From a bacterium (GTDB lineage: Bacteria > Oederibacteriota > JAJYGY01), in NCBI GenBank assembly GCA_021790555.1, contig JAJYGY010000226.1, positions 1 to 6,466 on the forward strand: a DNA stretch of 6,466 nucleotides. Direction: 5' to 3'. Under the pieces are notes generated by a model. It did not search any database. It was given only the letters and a program-made list of their open reading frames with translations, and was not told where the DNA came from. Below, in pieces: positions 1 to 6,149 of the stretch. Position 1 is the first letter of the stretch; each line of letters opens with the position of its first letter. A program made the translations under genes and the position numbers.

Positions 1-160
1 CGGGCAGGGTGCGGGCCTTGCCCACCGAGGCGTCGGTGGCCGCGGGGGCGGCGGAAGCCGCCGCGGCCGGGGCGCCCTCGGCCGCCTTGGGCGGGTTGTT
101 GCCGCAGCCGGAAAGGGCCAGGGCCAGGGGCAGCGCGCCGATCAGCAATGCCTTGTTCAT
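1..160 (-). CDS. Putative lipoprotein, N-terminal part only
   Basis: The gene starts with ATG at 160 and runs off the left edge, so only 53 residues are visible. A good Shine-Dalgarno (AAGGAGG, 165-171 on the complement) lies four bases before the start. The protein opens with a short basic N-region (MNK), a hydrophobic stretch and the lipobox LSGC at residues 16-19. Signal peptidase II would therefore cleave before Cys19, and the protein would be lipid-anchored. Residue +2 is Gly, so there is no Asp inner-membrane retention signal and outer-membrane sorting is plausible. Residues 20-45 form a low-complexity Ala/Pro-rich linker, typical of a tether in front of a folded domain that lies outside the window. 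The gene begins 44 bases after the YkgJ-family gene on the same strand and could be the last visible gene of that operon. The function cannot be determined from what is visible. Confidence 0.85.
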   Translation of the reverse strand, partial: MNKALLIGALPLALALSGCGNNPPKAAEGAPAAAASAAPAATDASVGKARTLP

Positions 161-204
161 GGAACCTCCTTGAAGGGACGTGGGAAGCGGGGGAGGCGCC
201 GGCC

Positions 205-765
205 TCAGACCCCCAGAAACCTCAAAAACTCCTCGGCCGTGCCGCCCTTGTGGCGGCGGTTCCAGGCCTCCACCTTCCTGAAATAAGCGTCGTCCTGCCG
301 GTCGTCCGCGTTCCAGTTCTTCAATATTTCCGCCAGCTTCTGGCTGCTGTCAAGCTCGTAGGGGCATTCCACCGCGTCGTTGATGGACATGCGGGTCACC
401 TGGCCCTGGCGGTTGAAATCCAGCTGGAAGGGATAGACCCGGCAGGTGATGGGGCGGTGCTCGTAGACCGAGCAGCGCTCGTCCTTGAAGAAGAAGCAGG
501 CGTCGGCCTTGTCCTGTTTCTTGAGGCCCAGCACCCGCCTGCCCTCGGCCAGTTCCACCCAGCCCAGGCCCTCGCCGCCGTCGTCGAAATCGTCGGCCTT
601 GTAGAAGGCGCAGAAGCGCTCGGCCTTGAGGCCGGTGCCCTTGCTGAGGCGCTTCAGGTCGTGGTGGGTGACGGGCACGATGGTGTCGGTGCAGCAGTTG
701 CCGCAGTGGGTGCAGCGGAAGCGCAGGAACTTGGATCCGCGCATGTTGGAAGCCGTGTCGCTCAT
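205..765 (-). CDS. YkgJ-family cysteine-cluster protein (putative Zn/Fe-chelating)
   Basis: A 186-residue cytoplasmic protein of the CxxCxxCC (YkgJ, PF03692-like) family, which is thought to bind zinc or iron, possibly as an Fe-S cluster; the family's biochemical role is not established. The hallmark cluster CTHCGNCC lies at residues 18-25. It is followed by Cys52, by C90-FFFKDER-C98, and by the family signature VYEHRPITCRVYPF at 100-113 with Cys108. A further Cys134 lies in ECPY. The chosen start (MSDTASN) is the one whose ATG overlaps the TGA of fadJ as ATGA, and it places the cysteine cluster near the N terminus as usual for the family. A GGAGGGAGG motif at 777-785, inside the end of fadJ, sits 11 bases before the start, somewhat far. 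The four-base overlap suggests translational coupling to fadJ. An upstream extension in this frame to 1077 exists but is a shadow of fadJ. Confidence 0.88.
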   Translation of the reverse strand: MSDTASNMRGSKFLRFRCTHCGNCCTDTIVPVTHHDLKRLSKGTGLKAERFCAFYKADDFDDGGEGLGWVELAEGRRVLGLKKQDKADACFFFKDERCSVYEHRPITCRVYPFQLDFNRQGQVTRMSINDAVECPYELDSSQKLAEILKNWNADDRQDDAYFRKVEAWNRRHKGGTAEEFLRFLGV

Positions 766-2873
766 GCCTGGCAGAACCTCCCTCCGTTCTGGGCCTTCTC
801 CTCCAGCTCCGGCAGGGGCTGGAAGCGGGGCCCGTATTGGGCCGCGAGTTCGCGGCAGCGTTGAAGCAGGGCGGGCGCGCCCAGCCGGTCGGCCTCGCGC
901 ATCAGGCCGCCCCGGAAGGGCGGGAAGCCGGTGCCGAAGACCATGGCCAGGTCCAGCATGCCCGCTTCGGCGACGATGCCCTCCTTGAGGCAGCGCAGGC
1001 CCTCCAGGATCATGGCCACGAAAAGGCGGTCCTGGATGTCCCTGTCCGGGATGCCCGGGTCGGGTTTGCCCACCCACTGGGAGATCATGGCGGGGTTGAC
1101 CCGGGCCTTGCCGTCCGGGCCCTTGGCGAAGGCCTGGGCGAAGTCGGGGCGCTCCATCAGCCTGGGGGCCGCCAGGTGGTCGCCGAAGGCCTTCAGCATC
1201 ACGTGGCCGGCCTTCACCGTCACCTCCACGCCCACCTCGGCGATGAGCTTGACGGGCCCCAGGGGCATGCCGAAGTCCACGGCCGCCTTGTCCACCCGCG
1301 CCACCGGGATGCCCTCCTCCAGCATCAGCAGGGATTCCAGCAGGTAGGGGAAGAGGATGCGGTTGACCAGGAAGCCGGGCCGGTCGGCCACCACCACCGG
1401 GGTCTTGCCCATCCTCAGGGCCAGGTCCACCACCGTGGCCAGGGCCTGGGGCGAGCTCTTCCCCCCGGGGATGACCTCCACCAGGGGCATGCGCTCGGCC
1501 GGGGAGAAGAAGTGCATGCCCACGATCCTTTCGGGATGGCGGGCGCCCTCGGCCAGGCTGGTGATGGGAAGCGTCGAGGTGTTGCTGGCGATGACCGCGT
1601 CCGGCCGCATGGCCGCCTCGGCCTCGGCCATGATGGAGCGCTTCAGGTCGAGGATCTCGGGCACGGCCTCGATGGCCACGTCCACGCGCGAGAATCCCTC
1701 CCAGCCGAGGGAGGGCGAAAACAGGTGGAAGCGCCTTTCGGCCTCCAGCCGGCTGACCTGCCGGCGCCGGGCGCGGCCGGACTCGAAGTCCCAGCCCTTT
1801 TTCAGGGCCCGCCCCAGCACGGATTCGGAGGTGTCCTTCAGGGCCACGGGCAGGCCGGCCTTGTCGGCCAGGGGGATGGCGATGGCCGATCCCATGAAGC
1901 CCGAGCCGATGATCCCGGCCCTTTCCACCCGGGCCCCCTTGGCGCCCTTCACCTGCCTCTTGGCGTCCTGGCCCAGGAAGAACAGGCGGATGAGGTTGGC
2001 CGCCACGGGCGTGGCCAGCAGGCGGCCCAGGGCCCTGGCCTCGGCGTCCAGGTGCGCGGCGCGGGGGCTCCCCAGGCGGCTGGAGAGCAGTTCCAGGAAT
2101 TCCAGCGGGGCGGGGTAGTGGGTGCCGGTCCTGGAAACCACCTGCTTGCGGGCCTTGGCGACGGCCAGGGATTTCAGGCCGGGAGCGCCCATCAGGCGTT
2201 GCCCCAGGGGAAGGGCGGCGTGGCGCCTGCCCAGGAGCCTGCCGCGGGCCGACGGCTGCAGCAGCGACAGCGCCAGGCGTCCGGCCACCCCGGGCAGCTG
2301 CTCCACGGCGGCCACCTCGTCCACCAGGCCCCGCTTGAGGGCCTGGCGGGCTTCGAAGGTCTTGGAGGCCAGGATGGCCTCCATGGCCCCGACCAGGCCC
2401 ACCAGGCGCGGCAGGCGGTAGGTGCCGCCGAAGCCAGGCAGGATTCCCAGCTTCAGCTCGGGCAGCCCCAGGCGGGTGGAAGGGTCGTCCCCGGCCACCC
2501 TGGCCTGGGCCGCCAGGGCCAGTTCCAGGCCGCCGCCCAGGCAGGGGCCGTGCACGGCCGCCACCACGGGCTTGGGGAAGTCCTCCACCTTGTCCATCAG
2601 GGCCTGGCCCCGGCGCGAGGCCCGGGTGCCGCCCTCCTCGGCCTGGGGCGACAGGGCGATGGACTTCAGCTCGTCGATGTCCGCGCCGGCCAGGAAACCC
2701 GTGGGCTTGGGCGAGCGGATCACCACGGCCTTCACGCCCCCGTCCCCGGCCAGTTCGTCCAGGCGGGAGGAGATCTCCTCCACCATCTCCCCGCCCAGGG
2801 TGTTCACCTTCTTGTCCGGGTCGTCCAGCAGCAGGTGGGCGACGCCGTCCTTCATTTCCAGCCGCGTTTTCAT
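762..2873 (-). CDS. fadJ: Bifunctional enoyl-CoA hydratase / 3-hydroxyacyl-CoA dehydrogenase (fatty-acid oxidation alpha subunit)
   Basis: A 703-residue protein, close to the roughly 714 residues of E. coli FadJ, that catalyses the hydratase and NAD-dependent dehydrogenase steps of beta-oxidation. The N-terminal crotonase domain (about 1-190) has the oxyanion-hole segments GFLAGADI (59-66) and HGPCLGGGLELAL (108-120). Its catalytic glutamates are Glu117 and Glu139 (GLPELKLGILPG). The dehydrogenase half begins with the Rossmann motif GIIGSGFMG (320-328). Its catalytic set is intact: Ser433 in SNTST, His454 in GMHFFSPAERMP, Glu466 and Asn504 in FLVNR, spaced as in known 3-hydroxyacyl-CoA dehydrogenases. 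A second C-terminal helical domain ends with GTGFPPFRGG (647-656), typical of FadJ/FadB. The start at 2873 has GGGAGG five bases upstream (2879-2884) and lies 23 bases after the transporter stop. A longer open frame to 3920 only reads the transporter in the wrong frame. One oddity is AEVGVE (545-550) where relatives usually have DEVGID. FadJ versus FadB naming rests on similarity recalled by eye. Confidence 0.95.
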   Translation of the reverse strand: MKTRLEMKDGVAHLLLDDPDKKVNTLGGEMVEEISSRLDELAGDGGVKAVVIRSPKPTGFLAGADIDELKSIALSPQAEEGGTRASRRGQALMDKVEDFPKPVVAAVHGPCLGGGLELALAAQARVAGDDPSTRLGLPELKLGILPGFGGTYRLPRLVGLVGAMEAILASKTFEARQALKRGLVDEVAAVEQLPGVAGRLALSLLQPSARGRLLGRRHAALPLGQRLMGAPGLKSLAVAKARKQVVSRTGTHYPAPLEFLELLSSRLGSPRAAHLDAEARALGRLLATPVAANLIRLFFLGQDAKRQVKGAKGARVERAGIIGSGFMGSAIAIPLADKAGLPVALKDTSESVLGRALKKGWDFESGRARRRQVSRLEAERRFHLFSPSLGWEGFSRVDVAIEAVPEILDLKRSIMAEAEAAMRPDAVIASNTSTLPITSLAEGARHPERIVGMHFFSPAERMPLVEVIPGGKSSPQALATVVDLALRMGKTPVVVADRPGFLVNRILFPYLLESLLMLEEGIPVARVDKAAVDFGMPLGPVKLIAEVGVEVTVKAGHVMLKAFGDHLAAPRLMERPDFAQAFAKGPDGKARVNPAMISQWVGKPDPGIPDRDIQDRLFVAMILEGLRCLKEGIVAEAGMLDLAMVFGTGFPPFRGGLMREADRLGAPALLQRCRELAAQYGPRFQPLPELEEKAQNGGRFCQA

Positions 2874-2896
2874 CGAAGCCTCCCTTGGCGAGACGC

Positions 2897-4138
2897 CTAT
2901 ATCAGCGGTTCTTCCACGTAATCCAGGTCCTTGCCGTAGGTTTCGGGCATGCCCCAGAGGGCCAGGGCGGCCAGCACCACGGTGGCCAGGGCCAGCAGCT
3001 CGGCGCTGCGCACGATGCCGAAGCGGGGGATGCCGAAGTCGAAGGCGGAGATCATGGGGCCCACCATGCCGCGCACGAAGTTGGGCGTGGTGGTGGTGAC
3101 GGTGGCGCGGATGTTGGTGCCGAACTGCTCCGAGGCGATGGTGACGAACATGGCCCAGTAGCCGCAGAAAAGGCCCAGCACCAGGCAGACCCAGTAGAAG
3201 GCCTCCTGGGAGAAGGGCCCGGCCAGGAAATAGACCCCCATGCACAGGGTGGCCAGGGCCAGGAACAGGGCCACCGGCTTCTTGCGGCTGCGGAAGAACT
3301 GGCTGACCAGGCCCACGCCCAGGTCGCCGATGGCCAGGCCGATGTAGGTGTAGAGCACGGCCTTGCCCGGGCTGGGGGGGCTGGCCATGCCCAGGGCCCT
3401 GCCCAGCTCGGGGCTGAAGCCCACCAAAATGCCCACCACGAACCACAGCGGAACGCCGATGAGGATGACGGAAAGGTACTTGCGCAGCCGCGCCCAGGAC
3501 GTGAACAGGCTGAAGAAGTTGCCCGCCTTCACCTTCCTGCCGCGCAGGGACTCGAACATGCCCGATTCCATCACCCCCAGGCGCAGGGCCAGCAGGGCCA
3601 GGCCCATCAGGCCGCCCACGATGAAGGCGGCCTTCCAGCCCAGGCTTCCGCCCACCAGGAAGCCCACCACCGCGCCCAAAATGCCCACCGCGGCCACCAG
3701 GCTGGTGCCGATTCCGCGCGTCTCCTTGGGCATCATCTCGCTGACCAGGGTCACGCCGGCGCCCAGCTCGCCGGCCAGCCCCACGCCGGCCAGGAAGCGC
3801 ATGGCCGCGTAGGCCGGGATGGTGGTGACGAAGGCGTTGGCCAGGTTGGCCAGGGAATACAGGCCGATGGAGCCGAAGAGCACGGAAAGGCGCCCGCGTT
3901 TGTCGCCCAGCACGCCCCACAGGATGCCGCCCAGCAGCAGGCCGTAACCCTGCATGCTGAGCAGGAACTGCCCCTGGTCGAGCACGGCCTTGGGGTCGGT
4001 GATGCCCAGGCCGTGCAGGCTCTTGATGCGGACGATGAGGAAGAGCACCAGGTCGTAGATGTCCACGAAGTAACCCAGGGCCGCCACCAGCACGGCCAGG
4101 GTGATGGCCTGGGTGGCGGACTTCGAGCCTTCTTTCAT
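2897..4138 (-). CDS. Major facilitator superfamily transporter, substrate unknown
   Basis: A 413-residue inner-membrane protein with about 12 hydrophobic segments, the usual MFS size and topology. The N-terminal half carries an acidic pair in the first helix (DIYD, 26-29) and the loop 2-3 signature GVLGDKRGR (75-83). It also has an RFLAGVGLAGELGAG segment (114-128), like helix 4 of metabolite:H+ and sugar-porter-type members. The central basic loop (about 195-222) separates the two halves, and the C terminus contains PETYGKDLDYVEE (398-410), recalling the PET(K)G motif after helix 12 in those families. The start ATG at 4138 has AAAGGAGT (4143-4150) five bases upstream, and this site directly abuts the thiolase stop; the gap to the thiolase is 12 bases. 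Its position between two beta-oxidation genes suggests transport of a carboxylic acid, aromatic acid or related metabolite, but this is inference. The motifs support a proton-coupled or facilitative MFS carrier and do not identify the substrate. Confidence 0.9.
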   Translation of the reverse strand: MKEGSKSATQAITLAVLVAALGYFVDIYDLVLFLIVRIKSLHGLGITDPKAVLDQGQFLLSMQGYGLLLGGILWGVLGDKRGRLSVLFGSIGLYSLANLANAFVTTIPAYAAMRFLAGVGLAGELGAGVTLVSEMMPKETRGIGTSLVAAVGILGAVVGFLVGGSLGWKAAFIVGGLMGLALLALRLGVMESGMFESLRGRKVKAGNFFSLFTSWARLRKYLSVILIGVPLWFVVGILVGFSPELGRALGMASPPSPGKAVLYTYIGLAIGDLGVGLVSQFFRSRKKPVALFLALATLCMGVYFLAGPFSQEAFYWVCLVLGLFCGYWAMFVTIASEQFGTNIRATVTTTTPNFVRGMVGPMISAFDFGIPRFGIVRSAELLALATVVLAALALWGMPETYGKDLDYVEEPLI

Positions 4139-4150
4139 GCCGACTCCTTT

Positions 4151-5446
4151 CTATTGGGTGTATTCCGTCCTTTCAAGCACGAAGGCGGCCCCCTGGCCCC
4201 CGCCCACGCACAGCGTGGCCAGGCCGGTGGACAGGCCGCGGTCCTTCAATTCCAGGGCCAGGGTGAGCAGCAGGCGGCCGCCCGAGGAACCCACCGGATG
4301 GCCCAGGGCGATGGCCCCGCCGTTGACGTTGAGGCGGGCCGGGTCCAGGGCGCCCAGGGCCGCGTCCAGGCCCAGGCGTTCGCGCGAGACGGTGTCCGAT
4401 TCGAAGGCCCGCAGGCAGGCCAGCACCTGGGCGGCGAAGGCCTCGTTGATCTCCACCAGCTGCATGTCGGAAAGCCGGCGGCCCAGCTTCTTCAGCAGCC
4501 GGGCGCTGCTGTACACCGGCCCCAGGCCCATGCGCTTCGGTTCCAGGCCGGCGTAGGCGAAGCCGGCGATGCGGGCCAGGGGCTTGACGCCCCAGGACTC
4601 GGCCCTCTCGCGGGTGGTGACCAGCAGGGCCACGGCCCCGTCGGTGATCTGGCTGGAATTTCCGGCCGTCACCGTGCCGTGGGCCCGGTCGAAGACGGTC
4701 TTTAGGCCGGCCAGCTTTTCCACGCTGCTGTCGGGCCGCACGCCGTTGTCCAGGGAAAGGGGCTCGAAGGAGGGCGGGGCGTAGAGGGGCGCGATCTCGC
4801 GCGCCAGGCGGCCGGACTTCTGGGCGGCCGCGGCCTTGCGGTGCGATTCCACGGCGAAGGCGTCCTGTTCGGCGCGCCCGATGCCGAACTCGCGCGCCAG
4901 CACCTCGGCGGTCTGGCCCATGTTGAGGCCGCAGGTGGGGTCGGTGAGGCCCTCCATCAGGGAGACGCGCGGGGCCAGCATGGAAAGGCGGAAACCGGCC
5001 AGGGTGGAGAGCTTCTGGCCTAAGGTCCTGGCCCGGGAAAGGCGGGCGAAGAATTCGGTGAAGGCCTTGGAGTAGATCAGCGGGGTGTTGGACAGCGATT
5101 CCGTGCCGCCCGCCACCACCACCTCGGCGCTGCCGGCCTGGATCATCTCGAAGGCCGCGCTGACCGACTGCATGGAGGAGGCGCAGTTGCGGTGCACCGT
5201 GTGGGCGGGGATTCCCAGGGGAAGGCCGGCGTTGATGAGGGCCACCCGGGCCACGTTGGCGGCCTCGGCGGGCTGGGCCACGCAGCCGAAGATCACCTCG
5301 TCCAGTTCCTCGGCGCGCAGGGAAACCCGGCCGAGCAGGGCCTGGAGCACCTGGCGGGCCAGTTCCTGGGCCGGCAGGTCCTTGGCCAGGGTGCCGGACT
5401 TGACGAAGGGGGTTCTCACCCCCTCGACGATCACCACATCTTTCAT
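4151..5446 (-). CDS. fadI: 3-ketoacyl-CoA thiolase (acetyl-CoA acyltransferase), FadI type
   Basis: A 431-residue thiolase that cleaves 3-ketoacyl-CoA with CoA to give acetyl-CoA and a shortened acyl-CoA, the last step of each beta-oxidation round. The length matches FadI (about 436) better than FadA or biosynthetic thiolases (about 390). The nucleophile is Cys88 in HRNCASSMQS, followed by the glycine-rich VVAGGTESLSN (110-120). The C-terminal catalytic signatures are NEAFAAQ (334-340), GGAIALGHPVGSSGGR (376-391) with His383, and CVGGGQGAA (413-421) with Cys413. The extra middle segment (about 125-175) is typical of the longer FadI-like group. The start ATG at 5446 is preceded by GAGGT (5453-5457) at six bases. 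It is the first gene of the minus-strand cluster, downstream of a sigma70-like promoter, and its partner fadJ lies one gene further on. FadI and FadJ normally act together as a multienzyme complex (family knowledge). Confidence 0.95.
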   Translation of the reverse strand: MKDVVIVEGVRTPFVKSGTLAKDLPAQELARQVLQALLGRVSLRAEELDEVIFGCVAQPAEAANVARVALINAGLPLGIPAHTVHRNCASSMQSVSAAFEMIQAGSAEVVVAGGTESLSNTPLIYSKAFTEFFARLSRARTLGQKLSTLAGFRLSMLAPRVSLMEGLTDPTCGLNMGQTAEVLAREFGIGRAEQDAFAVESHRKAAAAQKSGRLAREIAPLYAPPSFEPLSLDNGVRPDSSVEKLAGLKTVFDRAHGTVTAGNSSQITDGAVALLVTTRERAESWGVKPLARIAGFAYAGLEPKRMGLGPVYSSARLLKKLGRRLSDMQLVEINEAFAAQVLACLRAFESDTVSRERLGLDAALGALDPARLNVNGGAIALGHPVGSSGGRLLLTLALELKDRGLSTGLATLCVGGGQGAAFVLERTEYTQ

Positions 5447-5489
5447 GCCTCGACCTCGAGCGGGCGGGAGGGCTCAGAAGACCGGCAAC

Positions 5490-5517
5490 AGTATAGCCGC
5501 GCGGGGGCAATTTACAA
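5490..5517 (-). promoter_or_regulatory. Sigma70-like promoter for the fadI operon
   Basis: On the complement, TTGTAA (5512-5517, four of six bases as consensus) and TATACT (5490-5495, five of six) are separated by 16 bases. This would start transcription near 5483 and give a leader of about 37 bases before the thiolase ATG. An interrupted palindrome, TTGCC-CT-GGCAA (5525-5536), lies immediately upstream of the -35 box and could be a regulator site. No known operator (for example a FadR or PsrA box) is recognised in it. Confidence 0.5.
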
Positions 5518-5582
5518 GTTCTGTTTGCCCTGGCAAGGGGCGCGGGCCGGGGACCCCAGGTCCGCCGAATGGAAAAAAGGGG

Positions 5583-5611
5583 ATGAAAATTCTCCGGAAA
5601 TTTAGTAGCAT
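5583..5611 (+). promoter_or_regulatory. Weak candidate promoter for the cold-shock gene
   Basis: ATGAAA (5583-5588) and TAGCAT (5606-5611) are spaced by 17 bases, each matching four of six consensus positions. Transcription would begin near 5618, just before the leader hairpin. The match is poor enough that the real promoter could lie elsewhere in 5540-5620. Confidence 0.2.
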
Positions 5612-5625
5612 GAATGGGGCCTTGG

Positions 5626-5650
5626 CCGCCCGCTTTGTGGAAAGCGGGGG
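5626..5650 (+). promoter_or_regulatory. Leader hairpin upstream of the cold-shock gene
   Basis: CCCGCTTT (5629-5636) and AAAGCGGG (5641-5648) form a perfect eight-base-pair stem around a GTGG loop. Two more C-G pairs (5626-5627 with 5649-5650) form if G5628 is bulged out. It ends about 30 bases before the Shine-Dalgarno sequence of the cold-shock gene. No run of T follows on either strand, so it is not an ordinary intrinsic terminator. A role in leader structure, mRNA stability or protein binding is inferred, by analogy with structured leaders of cspA-type genes. Confidence 0.45.
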
Positions 5651-5690
5651 TTTGTGTGGAAGGTCCTTGGAGGATCAGCAGGAGGGGAAG

Positions 5691-5900
5691 ATGGGTTCAG
5701 TGCAGGGGAAGGTCAAGTGGTTCAACGAGAAGAAGGGCTTCGGCTTCCTGGAGCAGCCCAACGGCGCGGACGTGTTCGTGCATTTCTCCGCGATCCAGGG
5801 GGACGGCTTCAAGACCCTTGCCGAGGGCCAGGCCGTCAGTTTCGACATCGTGGACGGCGCCAAGGGACCCCAGGCCGCGAACGTGACCAAAGTGTCCTGA
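5691..5900 (+). CDS. Cold-shock domain protein (CspA family)
   Basis: A 69-residue single-domain OB-fold protein, the normal size for the CspA family, which binds single-stranded RNA and DNA and acts as an RNA chaperone in the cytoplasm. The start GKVKWFNEKKGFGFL (6-20) contains RNP1 (KGFGFL, 15-20). RNP2 is VFVHFSAI (28-35), and the ending AANVTKV (62-68) is the usual final strand. The aromatic residues that stack on bases (Trp10, Phe17, Phe19, Phe29, His31, Phe32) are all present. The Shine-Dalgarno GGAGG (5681-5685) sits five bases before the ATG. The gene stands alone: it is divergent from the fad operon, has a structured leader and is closed by an intrinsic terminator. Whether it is cold-induced or constitutive cannot be told from the protein. 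Confidence 0.96.
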   Translation: MGSVQGKVKWFNEKKGFGFLEQPNGADVFVHFSAIQGDGFKTLAEGQAVSFDIVDGAKGPQAANVTKVS

Positions 5901-5957
5901 GTCTTTCAACCATGGAGGTTTCCGCCAGAGACTCTTCATCCTGGCAGTGAATGTTCC

Positions 5958-5991
5958 AAAAAAGAGAGCTTTTGAAGCTCTCTTTTTTTTT
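5958..5991 (+). terminator. Rho-independent terminator after the cold-shock gene
   Basis: GAGAGCTT (5964-5971) pairs with AAGCTCTC (5975-5982) around a TTG loop, followed by nine T residues (5983-5991). Six A residues in front of the stem (5958-5963) lengthen it by A-T pairs and would provide a U tract on the other strand, so the element could work in both directions. It lies 57 bases after the cold-shock stop codon. Confidence 0.92.
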
Positions 5992-6149
5992 GTACCCACT
6001 GCCTTCCATATTTTAAATGTTGACCTGAAACATATTGTGATTGAAAATCAAGGATGAAATAGCTATACTGAAGTCGAAGATGTATTAATTTGATATATAT
6101 TTTTGTATATATTTTGATACATTTAAAGCTGTTCTTTTGGACCGCTCCT
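5992..6149 (+). other. AT-rich intergenic leader region of the pilin-like gene
   Basis: GC content over 6001-6120 is 31 of 120 bases, far below the flanking genes. Besides the promoter at 6041-6069, it holds a near-exact tandem repeat of TATATATTTT(T)G (6094-6105 and 6106-6116). It also holds an all-A/T seven-base stem, ATATATA (6093-6099) with TATATAT (6106-6112), with a six-base loop. No convincing gene is seen here on either strand. The spacing and composition fit a strong or regulated promoter region; a role in DNA bending, nucleoid-protein binding or mRNA structure is inference. Confidence 0.6.
6041..6069 (+). promoter_or_regulatory. Sigma70-like promoter for the pilin-like gene
   Basis: TTGAAA (6041-6046) and TATACT (6064-6069) each match five of six consensus bases and are separated by 17 bases, the optimal spacing. 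Transcription would start near 6076, giving a leader of about 74 bases. A small inverted repeat, TGATT-GAA-AATCA (6038-6050), overlaps the -35 box and could be an operator. Many pilin operons instead use sigma54; no GG-N10-GC element was seen here. Confidence 0.6.

Noticed and set aside
191..207. Short hairpin (GAGGC-GCCG-GCCTC) at the end of the YkgJ-family gene as a terminator
   Set aside because: The stem is only five base pairs and no T run follows in the direction of transcription, so read-through into the lipoprotein gene is more likely.
148..864. Plus-strand frame of 238 codons
   Set aside because: It is antisense to the lipoprotein start and the YkgJ-family gene, has no ribosome binding site and no recognisable domain; the minus-strand reading has the family signatures.
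2874..3920. Upstream extension of the fadJ frame, giving a 1052-residue fusion-like protein
   Set aside because: The extra 349 residues are low-complexity Gly/Arg/His-rich sequence that reads the transporter gene in a wrong frame. The start at 2873 has a good ribosome binding site and gives the family length.
4173..5510. Alternative minus-strand frame of 445 codons over the thiolase
   Set aside because: It is an Arg/Pro/Gly-rich shadow one frame off from a complete thiolase with all catalytic motifs.
5587..5604. Loose inverted repeat around TCCGGA with A/T-rich arms
   Set aside because: The arms do not align symmetrically about the centre; it is likely chance in a short A/T-rich patch.
5912..5950. 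Twelve-codon open frame between the cold-shock stop and the terminator
   Set aside because: There is no ribosome binding site before its ATG, and it is too short to support as a gene.
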